This document shows positions 25,024 through 32,613 of a stretch of DNA of 64,000 bases, piece after piece. The position numbers and the translations under genes were made by a program. The stretch's first letter is position 1, and every line of letters begins with the position of its first letter. Below the pieces are notes generated by a model, which made no database searches, had not been told where the DNA came from, and worked only from the letters and a program-made list of their open reading frames with translations. Origin of the DNA: Negativibacillus massiliensis (GTDB taxonomy: Bacteria > Bacillota > Clostridia > Oscillospirales > Ruminococcaceae); contig NZ_FTRU01000008.1 in NCBI RefSeq assembly GCF_900148495.1, positions 868,001-932,000 on the forward strand, in the 5' to 3' direction.

Positions 25024-26607
25024 ATGGCAAAAGCAATTATGGTTCAGGGCACCATGTCCAATGCCGGAAAAAGCTATCTTGCAGCGGCACTGTGCCGCAT
25101 CTTCAAACAGGACGGATATCGGGTTGCCCCGTTTAAGTCCCAGAATATGGCGCTCAATTCCTTCATCACCGAGGAAGGGCTGGAAATGGGACGCGCTCAG
25201 GTAATGCAGGCAGAAGCTGCCGGCATCAAACCTTCGGTGCTGATGAACCCCATCCTGTTAAAACCGACCAACGACACTGGTTCTCAGGTCATCGTCAACG
25301 GCGAGGTACTGGGAAATATGTCTGCACGGGATTATTATAAAAACAAACTTTCGCTGGTTCCAAAAATCATGGAGGCGTACAACCAGCTGGATCAACAGTA
25401 CGACATCATTGTGCTGGAAGGCGCAGGAAGCCCTGCCGAAATCAACCTCAAACAGGACGATATCGTCAACATGGGGATGGCAAAGCTTGCTCATGCGCCG
25501 GTGCTGCTGGTCGGGGATATCGACCGCGGCGGTGTATTCGCTTCGCTGGCAGGAACCTTGATGCTGCTGGAAGAAGAGGAACGTGAGATGGTTAAAGGGC
25601 TTGTGATTAACAAGTTCCGCGGAGATGTTTCCATCCTGGAACCAGGACTTCGTCAAATCGAGCAGATCACCGGCAAAGAGGTTGTCGGCGTGGTTCCTTA
25701 CATGAATCTGGATTTGGAGGATGAGGACAGTCTGTCCGAACGCTTCTCCCATGAGGACAAGGCAGCACTGATTGACATTGCAGTCATCCGTCTGCCGCGC
25801 ATCTCCAACTTTACCGATTTTAACAGTCTGGAATGTATCGACGGGGTTTCGGTGCGCTATGTAAAATCGGCGCAGGAACTGCGCAGTCCTGATCTGCTCA
25901 TCCTGCCGGGCACCAAAAACACTATGGAGGATCTGCTGTGGCTGCGGCAAAGCGGACTGGAAGCAGCAATCCTCAAGCTGGCAGCGCAGGGAACACCGGT
26001 GTTTGGTATCTGCGGCGGTTATCAGATGCTGGGCAAAGAACTGCACGACCCGATGTCGGTCGAGCATGGCGGCAGCTTAAAAGGTCTGGGACTGCTTCCA
26101 ACTGTCACAACCTTCAGTGCCCAAAAGACCCGTACTCAGGTTTCGGGTGTTGCGGGCGACCTGTCCCATACCATTTTCCCGAACCTGAGCGGACTTCCTT
26201 ATGAAGGATACGAGATCCACATGGGTCAGACGGTGATCTGTCCGAAGGATGAAATGTGTGAATCAAACGGCGCGTGTGGGTCAAACAATTCAAACAATCC
26301 ATCCATTTCACACGATGCGGTTTGTTTTGGTTCCATCTTAAAGAGAAATGGTGCTGACTGTGAGGAATCACAGGGCTGCTGCATGGGAAATGTATTTGGA
26401 ACCTATCTGCACGGTGTCTTCGACCACCCGCAGATGGCACAGGGCATCATTGAAGCACTGTGTGAAAGAAAGGGCATTTCGGCAGAGCAGATTTCGGCGG
26501 TTGACTTTGCAAGCTACAAGGAAACACAGTACGATCTGCTGGCAAAGGGCGTGCGGGAAGCCCTTGATATGGAACGAATCTATCAGATTTTAAACGAGGG
26601 AATTTAA
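25024..26607 (+). CDS. cbiP: Cobyric acid synthase
   Basis: 527 residues. The N-terminal ATPase region has [20 protein letters not shown] (6-25) and [20 protein letters not shown]. The C-terminal glutamine amidotransferase domain has the nucleophile Cys in [14 protein letters not shown] (about 329) and the catalytic His in [12 protein letters not shown] (about 463). It amidates the b, d, e and g side chains. Residues about 415-455 hold a Cys/Asn/Ser-rich insert not typical of the family. GGGGAGGACAAG precedes the ATG. Confidence 0.94.
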   Translation: MAKAIMVQGTMSNAGKSYLAAALCRIFKQDGYRVAPFKSQNMALNSFITEEGLEMGRAQVMQAEAAGIKPSVLMNPILLKPTNDTGSQVIVNGEVLGNMSARDYYKNKLSLVPKIMEAYNQLDQQYDIIVLEGAGSPAEINLKQDDIVNMGMAKLAHAPVLLVGDIDRGGVFASLAGTLMLLEEEEREMVKGLVINKFRGDVSILEPGLRQIEQITGKEVVGVVPYMNLDLEDEDSLSERFSHEDKAALIDIAVIRLPRISNFTDFNSLECIDGVSVRYVKSAQELRSPDLLILPGTKNTMEDLLWLRQSGLEAAILKLAAQGTPVFGICGGYQMLGKELHDPMSVEHGGSLKGLGLLPTVTTFSAQKTRTQVSGVAGDLSHTIFPNLSGLPYEGYEIHMGQTVICPKDEMCESNGACGSNNSNNPSISHDAVCFGSILKRNGADCEESQGCCMGNVFGTYLHGVFDHPQMAQGIIEALCERKGISAEQISAVDFASYKETQYDLLAKGVREALDMERIYQILNEGI

Positions 26608-26608
26608 C

Positions 26609-27133
26609 ATGTCGGGACTGATTCACATTTACTGCGGGGACGGCAAGGGAAAAACCACTGCGGCGCTGGGACTTTCGCTTCGGGCAGCCGGCCGCGGGAT
26701 GCAGGTGTGCATCGTGCAGTTTCTTAAGAGCACCGAGACCGGAGAGCTGAACATCTTGCGGCAGATCCCAAACGTTCAGGTTATCCGCAGTCAGGAGCAG
26801 CTGGGTTTTACCTTCCGGATGAACGAAGAACAGAAGCGCCATGCAGCAATGGTGCAGCAGGAGCTGTTTGCCAAGGCATCGGCAACAGCGCTTAGCGGAA
26901 GCTGTGATCTGCTGGTTCTGGACGAGATTATGGCGGCGATCAACAGCGGCATGGTGGAGGCAGAGCAGGTAAAACAGCTGCTTTGCGGCAAGCCCGAGGA
27001 GCTGGAAGTGGTATTGACCGGCAGAAATCCACCAGAGGAACTGATCGAGCTTGCGGATTATGTTTCGCAAATCCAGAAGGTTAAACATCCATTTGACAGA
27101 GGAATTGCTGCTCGCGACGGCATCGAACGCTAG
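26609..27133 (+). CDS. cobO: Cob(I)yrinic acid a,c-diamide adenosyltransferase
   Basis: 174 residues of the CobO/BtuR/CobA family: GLIHIYCGDGKGKTTAALG with the P-loop at 10-17, CIVQFLKS, and LLVLDEIMAAINSG near residue 105. It transfers the adenosyl group to the cobalt of reduced corrinoids. It starts one base after the cbiP stop and is the last gene of the main operon. The hairpin-rich gap at 27134-27699 follows. Confidence 0.94.
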   Translation: MSGLIHIYCGDGKGKTTAALGLSLRAAGRGMQVCIVQFLKSTETGELNILRQIPNVQVIRSQEQLGFTFRMNEEQKRHAAMVQQELFAKASATALSGSCDLLVLDEIMAAINSGMVEAEQVKQLLCGKPEELEVVLTGRNPPEELIELADYVSQIQKVKHPFDRGIAARDGIER

Positions 27134-27699
27134 GCGGGTTGAGCCTGGTACTTTCTGAGAAAGTACCAAAGCTGTTTCGCGCTTTGGTCTAGTGTGAGCT
27201 TTGGATTCCGTACGCGGCAACGCTTAAGTTAACACACTTGCTCGGTAGGCTGAGCCTGCACCCTGTTCGCCTTCGGCGCAAAGACGTGTCGTTTGATAAA
27301 AACAGAAGTTTTTGGTCGAGCTTTTTACAAAAAGCTCGCGGATTCCAAAGGCAGAGCCTTTGGCGCTCACCGCAACGAGCGAAAGGCTTATCGTCAGGCG
27401 CCTTTGCGGGTGAATTTTTCAATCCAAATTTTGGATTGAAAAAGAGGGGGATTTTGTAAGAGAAAAGCCCCCTTGAGGAACAAACGATATACACTTACCA
27501 GAAAAACCTCCCAGTGGGAGATTTTTCTGCTGTCTGTGCTGTTGAGCAAAATAATACGTTTTGCTTCAATCTTGTTTTGACGGTACCAGCTTGAACCTAT
27601 CGACTGTTTTATACTTTGGCTCGGTGAGAAATGGAAGTTTCCGCACGCGAACGCTTAAGTTAACACACTTTGTTTTGGATTGATGGGAGGAATCGAACA
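27134..27699 (+). repeat. Hairpin-rich intergenic region with dispersed element (copy 1)
   Basis: No gene is supported in these 566 bases. Hairpins in order: GGTACTTTC/GAAAGTACC (27147-27167); CGAGCTTTTT/AAAAAGCTCG (27317-27338); CCAAAGGC/GCCTTTGG (27345-27363); CGCTC/GAGCG (27364-27381); AAAGGC/GCCTTT (27382-27405); TTTTTCAATCCAA/TTGGATTGAAAAA (27415-27443); GGGGG/CCCCC (27446-27473). The block 27317-27381 recurs at 32363-32425. CGCTTAAGTTAACACACTT occurs at both 27221 and 27650, near both ends of the gap. Confidence 0.85.
27499..27535 (+). terminator. Terminator-like hairpin upstream of the GyrI-like gene
   Basis: CAGAAAAACCTCCCA (27499-27513) pairs with TGGGAGATTTTTCTG (27515-27529) with one mismatch. 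The 3' arm supplies the T-run. It is a candidate terminator for the cobalamin transcript, although it lies about 370 bp after cobO. Confidence 0.5.
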
Positions 27700-28158
27700 A
27701 TGGACAAAATCATAAAAAAAGCATTTGTTGTGATCGGGAAAGAGGGCTCCACGCTGGATGGCGAAGGTTTTATTCAGAAATTGTGGGATGATGCAAACGG
27801 TCACTTTGCCCAAGTAGCCCATCTGGCAAAAAGAGACGAAAACGGCAATCTTGTGGGAATATGGGGCGCGATGTCTGACCTTTCTCACTCGTTTCAGCCT
27901 TGGGAAGATGGCTTTAGTAAAGGCTTGTACCTCGCAGGAGTGGAGTGTGTTGACAGCGCAGAAGCACCTGATGGATGGACAAAATGGATGATACCAGGCT
28001 ATGAGTATCTCGTTGTGGAAAACCATGACGGAGCGTTTGGAGATACCATTAGACAAATGAATGAGGAAGGAATTGCTCTGGTTGGAGCAGTTCATGATTA
28101 TACCGACCCAGCAACAGGAACGGGCTATCTTTATTTTCCAATCAGAAAAGTAAAATAA
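27700..28158 (+). CDS. GyrI-like / AraC effector-binding domain protein
   Basis: 152 residues from the ATG at 27700 (GGGAGGAATCG ribosome site). The sequence FSKGLYLAGVECVDSAEAP, the IPGYEYLVVEN strand and the C-terminal GTGYLYFPIRKVK match the stand-alone GyrI-like small-molecule-binding fold (the effector domain of SOUL/BmrR/Rob-type proteins). It has no DNA-binding domain, so it may bind a hydrophobic ligand or a protein. It sits between the cob operon and cbiC, separated by non-coding DNA on the left. A link to tetrapyrroles is possible from position only. Confidence 0.72.
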   Translation: MDKIIKKAFVVIGKEGSTLDGEGFIQKLWDDANGHFAQVAHLAKRDENGNLVGIWGAMSDLSHSFQPWEDGFSKGLYLAGVECVDSAEAPDGWTKWMIPGYEYLVVENHDGAFGDTIRQMNEEGIALVGAVHDYTDPATGTGYLYFPIRKVK

Positions 28159-28261
28159 AGTTTAGCTTGTATCAGGGCTTAGGATATCCTTGGGCAGGTG
28201 TGATGATAAAATATCTACAAGCAATAAAATAGAGTATATAAATAGGAAGGAAGTGTTTTGC

Positions 28262-28903
28262 ATGGAGACAATTCACCTTCAGCAGGTGCTGCCGCATGAA
28301 ATCGAAAAGCGCAGCTTTGAAATCATCGAGCAGGAGCTGATGGAAAGAGGAGAACTGGACAAAATCCTGCCGGAGAACAAACTGGTGGTCAAAAGGGTTA
28401 TCCATACAACCGCCGATTTTGAATATGTAGACAATCTGTGCATCTCGGAACACGCAGTCCAGAAGGGAATCGAAGCGCTCAAAAACGGTGCTTGCATCGT
28501 GACCGATACCCAGATGGCGCGTTCGGGCATCAACAAAACAAAGCTTGCTCAGTTTGGCGGTGAGGTGTTCTGCTTCATGTCCGACGAGGACGTCGCAAAA
28601 AAAGCGAAGGAAGAAGGAACGACCCGCGCAACTGCCAGCATGGAGAAGGCTGCGACCATTCAGCGTCCGCTGATTTTTGCTATCGGCAATGCGCCGACTG
28701 CATTAGTTAAGCTGTACGAGATGATCGAACAGGGTAAAATCCATCCGGAGCTGATTATCGGTGTGCCGGTTGGTTTTGTCAATGTGGTGGAAGCAAAAGA
28801 GCTGATTATGAAAGCAGGAATTCCATACATTGTGGCGCGCGGAAGAAAAGGCGGAAGCAACGTTGCCGCAGCAATCTGTAACGCGATGCTGTATCAAATC
28901 TAA
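28262..28903 (+). CDS. cbiC: Cobalt-precorrin-8 methylmutase
   Basis: 213 residues from the ATG at 28262, after AGGAAGGAAG; an in-frame upstream extension is not family-like. Landmarks are EIEKRSFEIIEQEL, RVIHTTADFEYVDNL (catalytic His at about 43), IVTDTQMARSGINK and the C-terminal YIVARGRKGGSNVAAAICNA. It moves the C11 methyl to C12, giving hydrogenobyrinate-type product. This completes the corrin-ring enzymes of the 6.4-27 kb operon, from which it is separated by about 1.1 kb. Confidence 0.95.
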   Translation: METIHLQQVLPHEIEKRSFEIIEQELMERGELDKILPENKLVVKRVIHTTADFEYVDNLCISEHAVQKGIEALKNGACIVTDTQMARSGINKTKLAQFGGEVFCFMSDEDVAKKAKEEGTTRATASMEKAATIQRPLIFAIGNAPTALVKLYEMIEQGKIHPELIIGVPVGFVNVVEAKELIMKAGIPYIVARGRKGGSNVAAAICNAMLYQI

Positions 28904-28992
28904 GCGGTTCGCGCTGTGGTCTAGATTCAACCCTCGATACTCAGAATAGAAAATTTTGTGATGGCAATTCTTTAAAACATCACACATAGAAG

Positions 28993-29040
28993 AAAACGAT
29001 CGAAGAAGGAAACTTCCTTGCTCCGATCGTTTTTCTTTTT
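28993..29040. terminator. Bidirectional terminator between cbiC and the amylase gene
   Basis: AAAACGATCG (28993-29002) pairs with CGATCGTTTT (29024-29033), with an inner AAGGAA/TTCCTT hairpin. T-runs follow on the plus strand and an A-rich run precedes it, so it can end both cbiC and the convergent amylase gene. Confidence 0.85.
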
Positions 29041-29068
29041 CTATGATAGTTTTTATCAAGGTTTTAGT

Positions 29069-30397
29069 TTATCCGTTTACGCTGGTGTCCCAGAACGCTA
29101 CCGAGTAAGGTGGAAGGTGAGAGCCGCCGCCGAAATCATGCATTTGACCACTGATGAGGTCGAGCGCTCTGCCGGCATTGGCGTTAAAGTGTGCCACATA
29201 TTCCTGATCCTCGATGTTGATGGCGATCAGTACCCGCTGTCCGTCACAGCACCGCTCCCAGATTGCCTGCTTGTTGGTGAGCAGCAGCTGCTTAAAGTCG
29301 CCGCTGTGCAGCGCTTTGTTTTCGCGGCGTGCCTTTGCCATCCTGGAAATAACGTCACAAAGCTCATTCCACTGTGGCTGATCAAAGCATGGACGCAGCG
29401 AATCGTCATTTCCGGGTGTCTTGGTGGCCTCGCAACCCCATTCGCTTCCATAATAGATGCACGGAACGCCCGGCATGCCAAACAGCATTCCATACAGCGG
29501 AATCAGGTGTTTTTTGTTGTTTAAGATGGATGCAGCGCGGGTGACATCGTGGTTATCCACAAAACTGAGCAGATGTTTTCCTTTATATAAGGTCCACTGC
29601 TCCGGTCCGAACTGGCGAAGCAGGGAGTGGGTGATTTCGAACAGGTTCATGGTGTTGCAGGAGGAATATAAGCCTTTGTAACACTCGTAGTTTGTGCAGG
29701 AGTGCAGCATCTGGTCGTTGACGATCTGGTTGTAGTCGCCATGCAGAACTTCACCGATCAGCGCAAAGTCCGGTTTCAACTGCTGGGTGAACTGGCGCAG
29801 GCGTTTCATAAATTCGCGATCCAGGCTGTATGCGACATCCAGACGCAGTCCATCGATTGAAAATTCCTCCACCCAGAAGCGGATGCAGTCAAGCAGATAA
29901 TCGACTACTTGCGGGTTTTGGAGATTTAATTTGACCAGTTCATAATGTCCTTCCCAGCCCTCATACCAGAATCCGTCGTTGTAGGGGGAATTTCCGTCAA
30001 AGGAGATGCGGAACCAATCCTTGTACGGAGAATCCCAACGCTTTTGCTGCACATCGCGAAATGCCCAGAATCCGCGTCCAACATGGTTGAACACGCCGTC
30101 CAGTACCACCCGGATTCCTGCTTCATGCAGCTTTTGGCAAACTTGAGCAAAATCCTGATTGCTGCCGAGCCTGCGGTCGATCAGGCGAAAATCGCGGGTA
30201 TCATAGCCGTGGCTGTCCGATTCAAACAGCGGGGAAAAATAGACGGCATTGCAGCCAAGACGTTTGATATGGTCGATCCAGTCGATAACTTTTCCGATAC
30301 GGTTGCAGGACGGCTGTCCTTCTTCCAGAGCGGTGCGGGGAGCACCGCAGAATCCGATAGGGTAGATCTGATAGAACACGCTTTCATCAAGCCACAT
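29069..30397 (-). CDS. GH13 alpha-amylase-family glycosidase
   Basis: 442 residues. The four GH13 regions are visible: DGVFNHVGRGF (I, about 100), DGLRLDVAYSLDREF with the nucleophile Asp (II, about 199), LIGEVLHGDYN with the acid/base Glu (III, about 227), and FVDNHDVTRAAS (IV, about 284). No signal peptide is present, so the enzyme is intracellular and probably acts on imported malto-oligosaccharides or cyclodextrins. The start at 30397 follows TTAAGGAGGC on the minus strand. It is divergent from the beta-galactosidase gene. Confidence 0.92.
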   Translation of the reverse strand: MWLDESVFYQIYPIGFCGAPRTALEEGQPSCNRIGKVIDWIDHIKRLGCNAVYFSPLFESDSHGYDTRDFRLIDRRLGSNQDFAQVCQKLHEAGIRVVLDGVFNHVGRGFWAFRDVQQKRWDSPYKDWFRISFDGNSPYNDGFWYEGWEGHYELVKLNLQNPQVVDYLLDCIRFWVEEFSIDGLRLDVAYSLDREFMKRLRQFTQQLKPDFALIGEVLHGDYNQIVNDQMLHSCTNYECYKGLYSSCNTMNLFEITHSLLRQFGPEQWTLYKGKHLLSFVDNHDVTRAASILNNKKHLIPLYGMLFGMPGVPCIYYGSEWGCEATKTPGNDDSLRPCFDQPQWNELCDVISRMAKARRENKALHSGDFKQLLLTNKQAIWERCCDGQRVLIAINIEDQEYVAHFNANAGRALDLISGQMHDFGGGSHLPPYSVAFWDTSVNG

Positions 30398-30432
30398 AAA
30401 AAAGCCTCCTTAAAACTTGCTGCTTTGTTTAT

Positions 30433-30461
30433 ATTATACTATAAACTTCCTAAAAAACCAA
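30433..30461 (-). promoter_or_regulatory. Promoter of the amylase gene
   Basis: On the minus strand TTGGTT (30461-30456) and TATAAT (30438-30433) are 17 bases apart, about 35 bases before the start codon. Confidence 0.65.
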
Positions 30462-30510
30462 GTATTCAGGTTCAATCTGGTTTCAAAACAAGTTTATTTT
30501 TGACAAACCT

Positions 30511-30539
30511 TTGACAAACATTCCCTTTCCCGCTATACT
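30511..30539 (+). promoter_or_regulatory. Promoter of the beta-galactosidase gene
   Basis: TTGACA at 30511-30516 and TATACT at 30534-30539 with a 17-base spacer, 32 bases before the start codon. An additional TTTGACAAAC lies just upstream. Confidence 0.8.
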
Positions 30540-30570
30540 CAAAGAAGCAATCAATAAGGAGGCTTTTGAG

Positions 30571-32328
30571 ATGAGCAGACTTGAGTTTGACGCAAAAGGA
30601 TTTTATCTTGACAAAAAACCGTTCACTATCGTGTCCGGTACCATCCATTACTTTCGCGTGGTTCCCGGATACTGGGAGGATCGGCTTAAAAAGCTGCGTG
30701 CCTGCGGATTTAATACGGTGGAGACCTATACCTGCTGGAACCTGCACGAGCGAAAAGAAGGGGAATTTGATTTTAGCGGGATGCTGGATCTTGCAAAGTT
30801 TATCCGCACCGCGCAGGAACTGGGGCTGTATGTGATCCTTCGCCCGGGTCCGTACATCTGCGCCGAGTTTGATTTTGGCGGTCTGCCATCCTGGCTGCTG
30901 ACCGACCCGAAGATGCATCTGCGCTGCAATGACCCGCGCTTTCTGCAAAAGGTATCCAACTACTACCGCAGATTGTTTGAGGAAGTCCGTCCATACCTTG
31001 CCGAAAACGGTGGAAACATCATTGCGGTACAGGTGGAAAATGAATATGGCAGCTACGGCAACGACAAGGATTATCTGCGCGCGGTGGCAAAAATCTATGA
31101 GGAAAACGGCGTGCACGAGCTGTTCTTTACCTCGGATGGTCCAAACGATCTGATGCTCGGCGGCGGCAGTCTTCCGGAATATCTGGCAACTGCAAACTTT
31201 GGCTCCAATGGAAAACAGCACTTTGATAAGCTGCGTCAGCTTCATCCCGACCGTCCGGTGATGTGCACTGAATTCTGGAACGGATGGTTCGACCACTGGT
31301 ACGAGCAGCACCATGTCCGCGAAAGCGATGACACCGCGGCAACATTGGACGAGATGCTCTCGGATGGCGGCTCGGTCAACCTCTATATGTTCCATGGCGG
31401 CACAAACTTTGGATTTACCAACGGCGCAAACCACGACGGCGTTTATCAGCCGACCGTAACCAGCTATGACTACGACTGTCCGGTCAGTGAGTGCGGTGAC
31501 TTGACCCCGAAATATCAGGCAGTCAAGGAGGTCATCGAAAAGCACTTTGGCAAAGCACCGGAACTTGCGGTGCAGAACAATCCGAAAAAAGCATACGGTA
31601 CAATTGAACTCAAGGAACAGGCGGTGATGTTTGATCAGCTTCCAGAGCCGACCGTTTGCAGCCACACCATGACGATGGAAGAGCTGGGTCAGGATTTTGG
31701 TTTTGTGCTGTACGAGACCACCCTGCACGGACCATTTGCAGAGTCGGAAATCAAGATCGATGGCCTGCACGACCGCGCTCACATCTATTTGGACGGTGTA
31801 TTGCAGGGAATTCAGGAACGAACCGGAAAGAGAAACGATATTGTTTCGGTCTGCCTGAAAGAAGGGGAAGAAGCGACCCTTTCGATTCTGGTCGAGAATC
31901 TGGGTCGTGTCAACTACGGACCGAAGCTTCGGGACGAAAAGGGAATCCTGCGCGGGGTCAAACTCAATCATCAGTATCAGTTTGGCTGGAAGATGTACTC
32001 TCTGCCATGCGACAACGCGGACAAGCTCTCCTTTGCGCCGATTGAAAGCGCTGACAGCGAAAGATTAAATAGTCCGGTCTTCTTAAAGGGACATTTTGAG
32101 GTTTCTGAGAAGGCAGACACCTTTGTGCGGCTGGACGGCTTTACCAAGGGATGTGTTTACATCAACGGCTTCCATCTGGGACGCTACTGGAACATTGCTG
32201 GTCCACAGAAGACCCTCTATCTGCCGGCACCTCTGCTCAAAGACGGAGAGAACGAACTGGTTGTACTGGAGCTGGAAGGTTACCAGCAGCCGAAGGTTCT
32301 GCTGACCGATTGTGCCGATTTAGGTTAA
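30571..32328 (+). CDS. GH35 beta-galactosidase
   Basis: 585 residues from the ATG at 30571 (ATAAGGAGGC ribosome site). GH35 landmarks: IVSGTIHYFRVVPGYW near the N-terminus, LRPGPYICAEFDFGGLP, VQVENEYGSYGNDKDY with the acid/base Glu (about 153), and MCTEFWNGWFDHWYE with the nucleophile Glu (about 232). The C-terminal part forms the usual beta-sandwich domains. No signal peptide is present, so the enzyme is cytoplasmic and probably cleaves terminal galactose from imported host or plant oligosaccharides. Confidence 0.95.
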   Translation: MSRLEFDAKGFYLDKKPFTIVSGTIHYFRVVPGYWEDRLKKLRACGFNTVETYTCWNLHERKEGEFDFSGMLDLAKFIRTAQELGLYVILRPGPYICAEFDFGGLPSWLLTDPKMHLRCNDPRFLQKVSNYYRRLFEEVRPYLAENGGNIIAVQVENEYGSYGNDKDYLRAVAKIYEENGVHELFFTSDGPNDLMLGGGSLPEYLATANFGSNGKQHFDKLRQLHPDRPVMCTEFWNGWFDHWYEQHHVRESDDTAATLDEMLSDGGSVNLYMFHGGTNFGFTNGANHDGVYQPTVTSYDYDCPVSECGDLTPKYQAVKEVIEKHFGKAPELAVQNNPKKAYGTIELKEQAVMFDQLPEPTVCSHTMTMEELGQDFGFVLYETTLHGPFAESEIKIDGLHDRAHIYLDGVLQGIQERTGKRNDIVSVCLKEGEEATLSILVENLGRVNYGPKLRDEKGILRGVKLNHQYQFGWKMYSLPCDNADKLSFAPIESADSERLNSPVFLKGHFEVSEKADTFVRLDGFTKGCVYINGFHLGRYWNIAGPQKTLYLPAPLLKDGENELVVLELEGYQQPKVLLTDCADLG

Positions 32329-32338
32329 GAGGCAGCTT

Positions 32339-32432
32339 TCAGAAAAAGCAAAAGTTTTCGTTCACCTTTTACAAAAGGTGACAGATTCCAAAGACAGTGT
32401 CTTTGGGCGCTCGTCGCAACGAGCGAAACACC
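32339..32432 (+). repeat. Dispersed hairpin-chain element (copy 2)
   Basis: Three hairpins in the same order as at 27317-27381: CACCTTTT/AAAAGGTG (32363-32380), CCAAAGAC/GTCTTTGG (32388-32406) and CGCTCGT/ACGAGCG (32408-32425). The sequence between stems (GATTCCAAAG, GCAACGAGCGAAA) is conserved with copy 1, while stem bases differ on both sides. Confidence 0.85.
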
Positions 32433-32456
32433 CCAACAATACAAATAATAAAATCA

Positions 32457-32507
32457 AAAACAGTGCGGAGCCAGAGTGACAAGCTGTCCCGCACTGTTTT
32501 ATTTTTG
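32457..32507 (+). terminator. Rho-independent terminator after the beta-galactosidase
   Basis: AAAACAGTGCGG (32457-32468) pairs perfectly with CCGCACTGTTTT (32489-32500), followed by ATTTTT. Confidence 0.85.
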
Positions 32508-32551
32508 CCGCATGTCAGTGCGCTGGCATTTGAAAATTCATCCAATACATC

Positions 32552-32580
32552 TTGTATTTGTTTTCAAAAAACTATATAAT
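32552..32580 (+). promoter_or_regulatory. Promoter of the S9 peptidase gene
   Basis: TTGTAT at 32552-32557 and TATAAT at 32575-32580 with a 17-base spacer, 33 bases before the start codon. Confidence 0.75.
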
Positions 32581-32613
32581 AAGAACAAAAATAATGTGTT
32601 GGGAGGAATAATC

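Noticed and set aside
24662-25204. 180-codon basic open frame overlapping the cobD tail and cbiP start
   Set aside because: Its composition is a frame shadow of the A-rich Glu/Lys codons of the cobD extension. It overlaps two well-supported genes and has no ribosome site.
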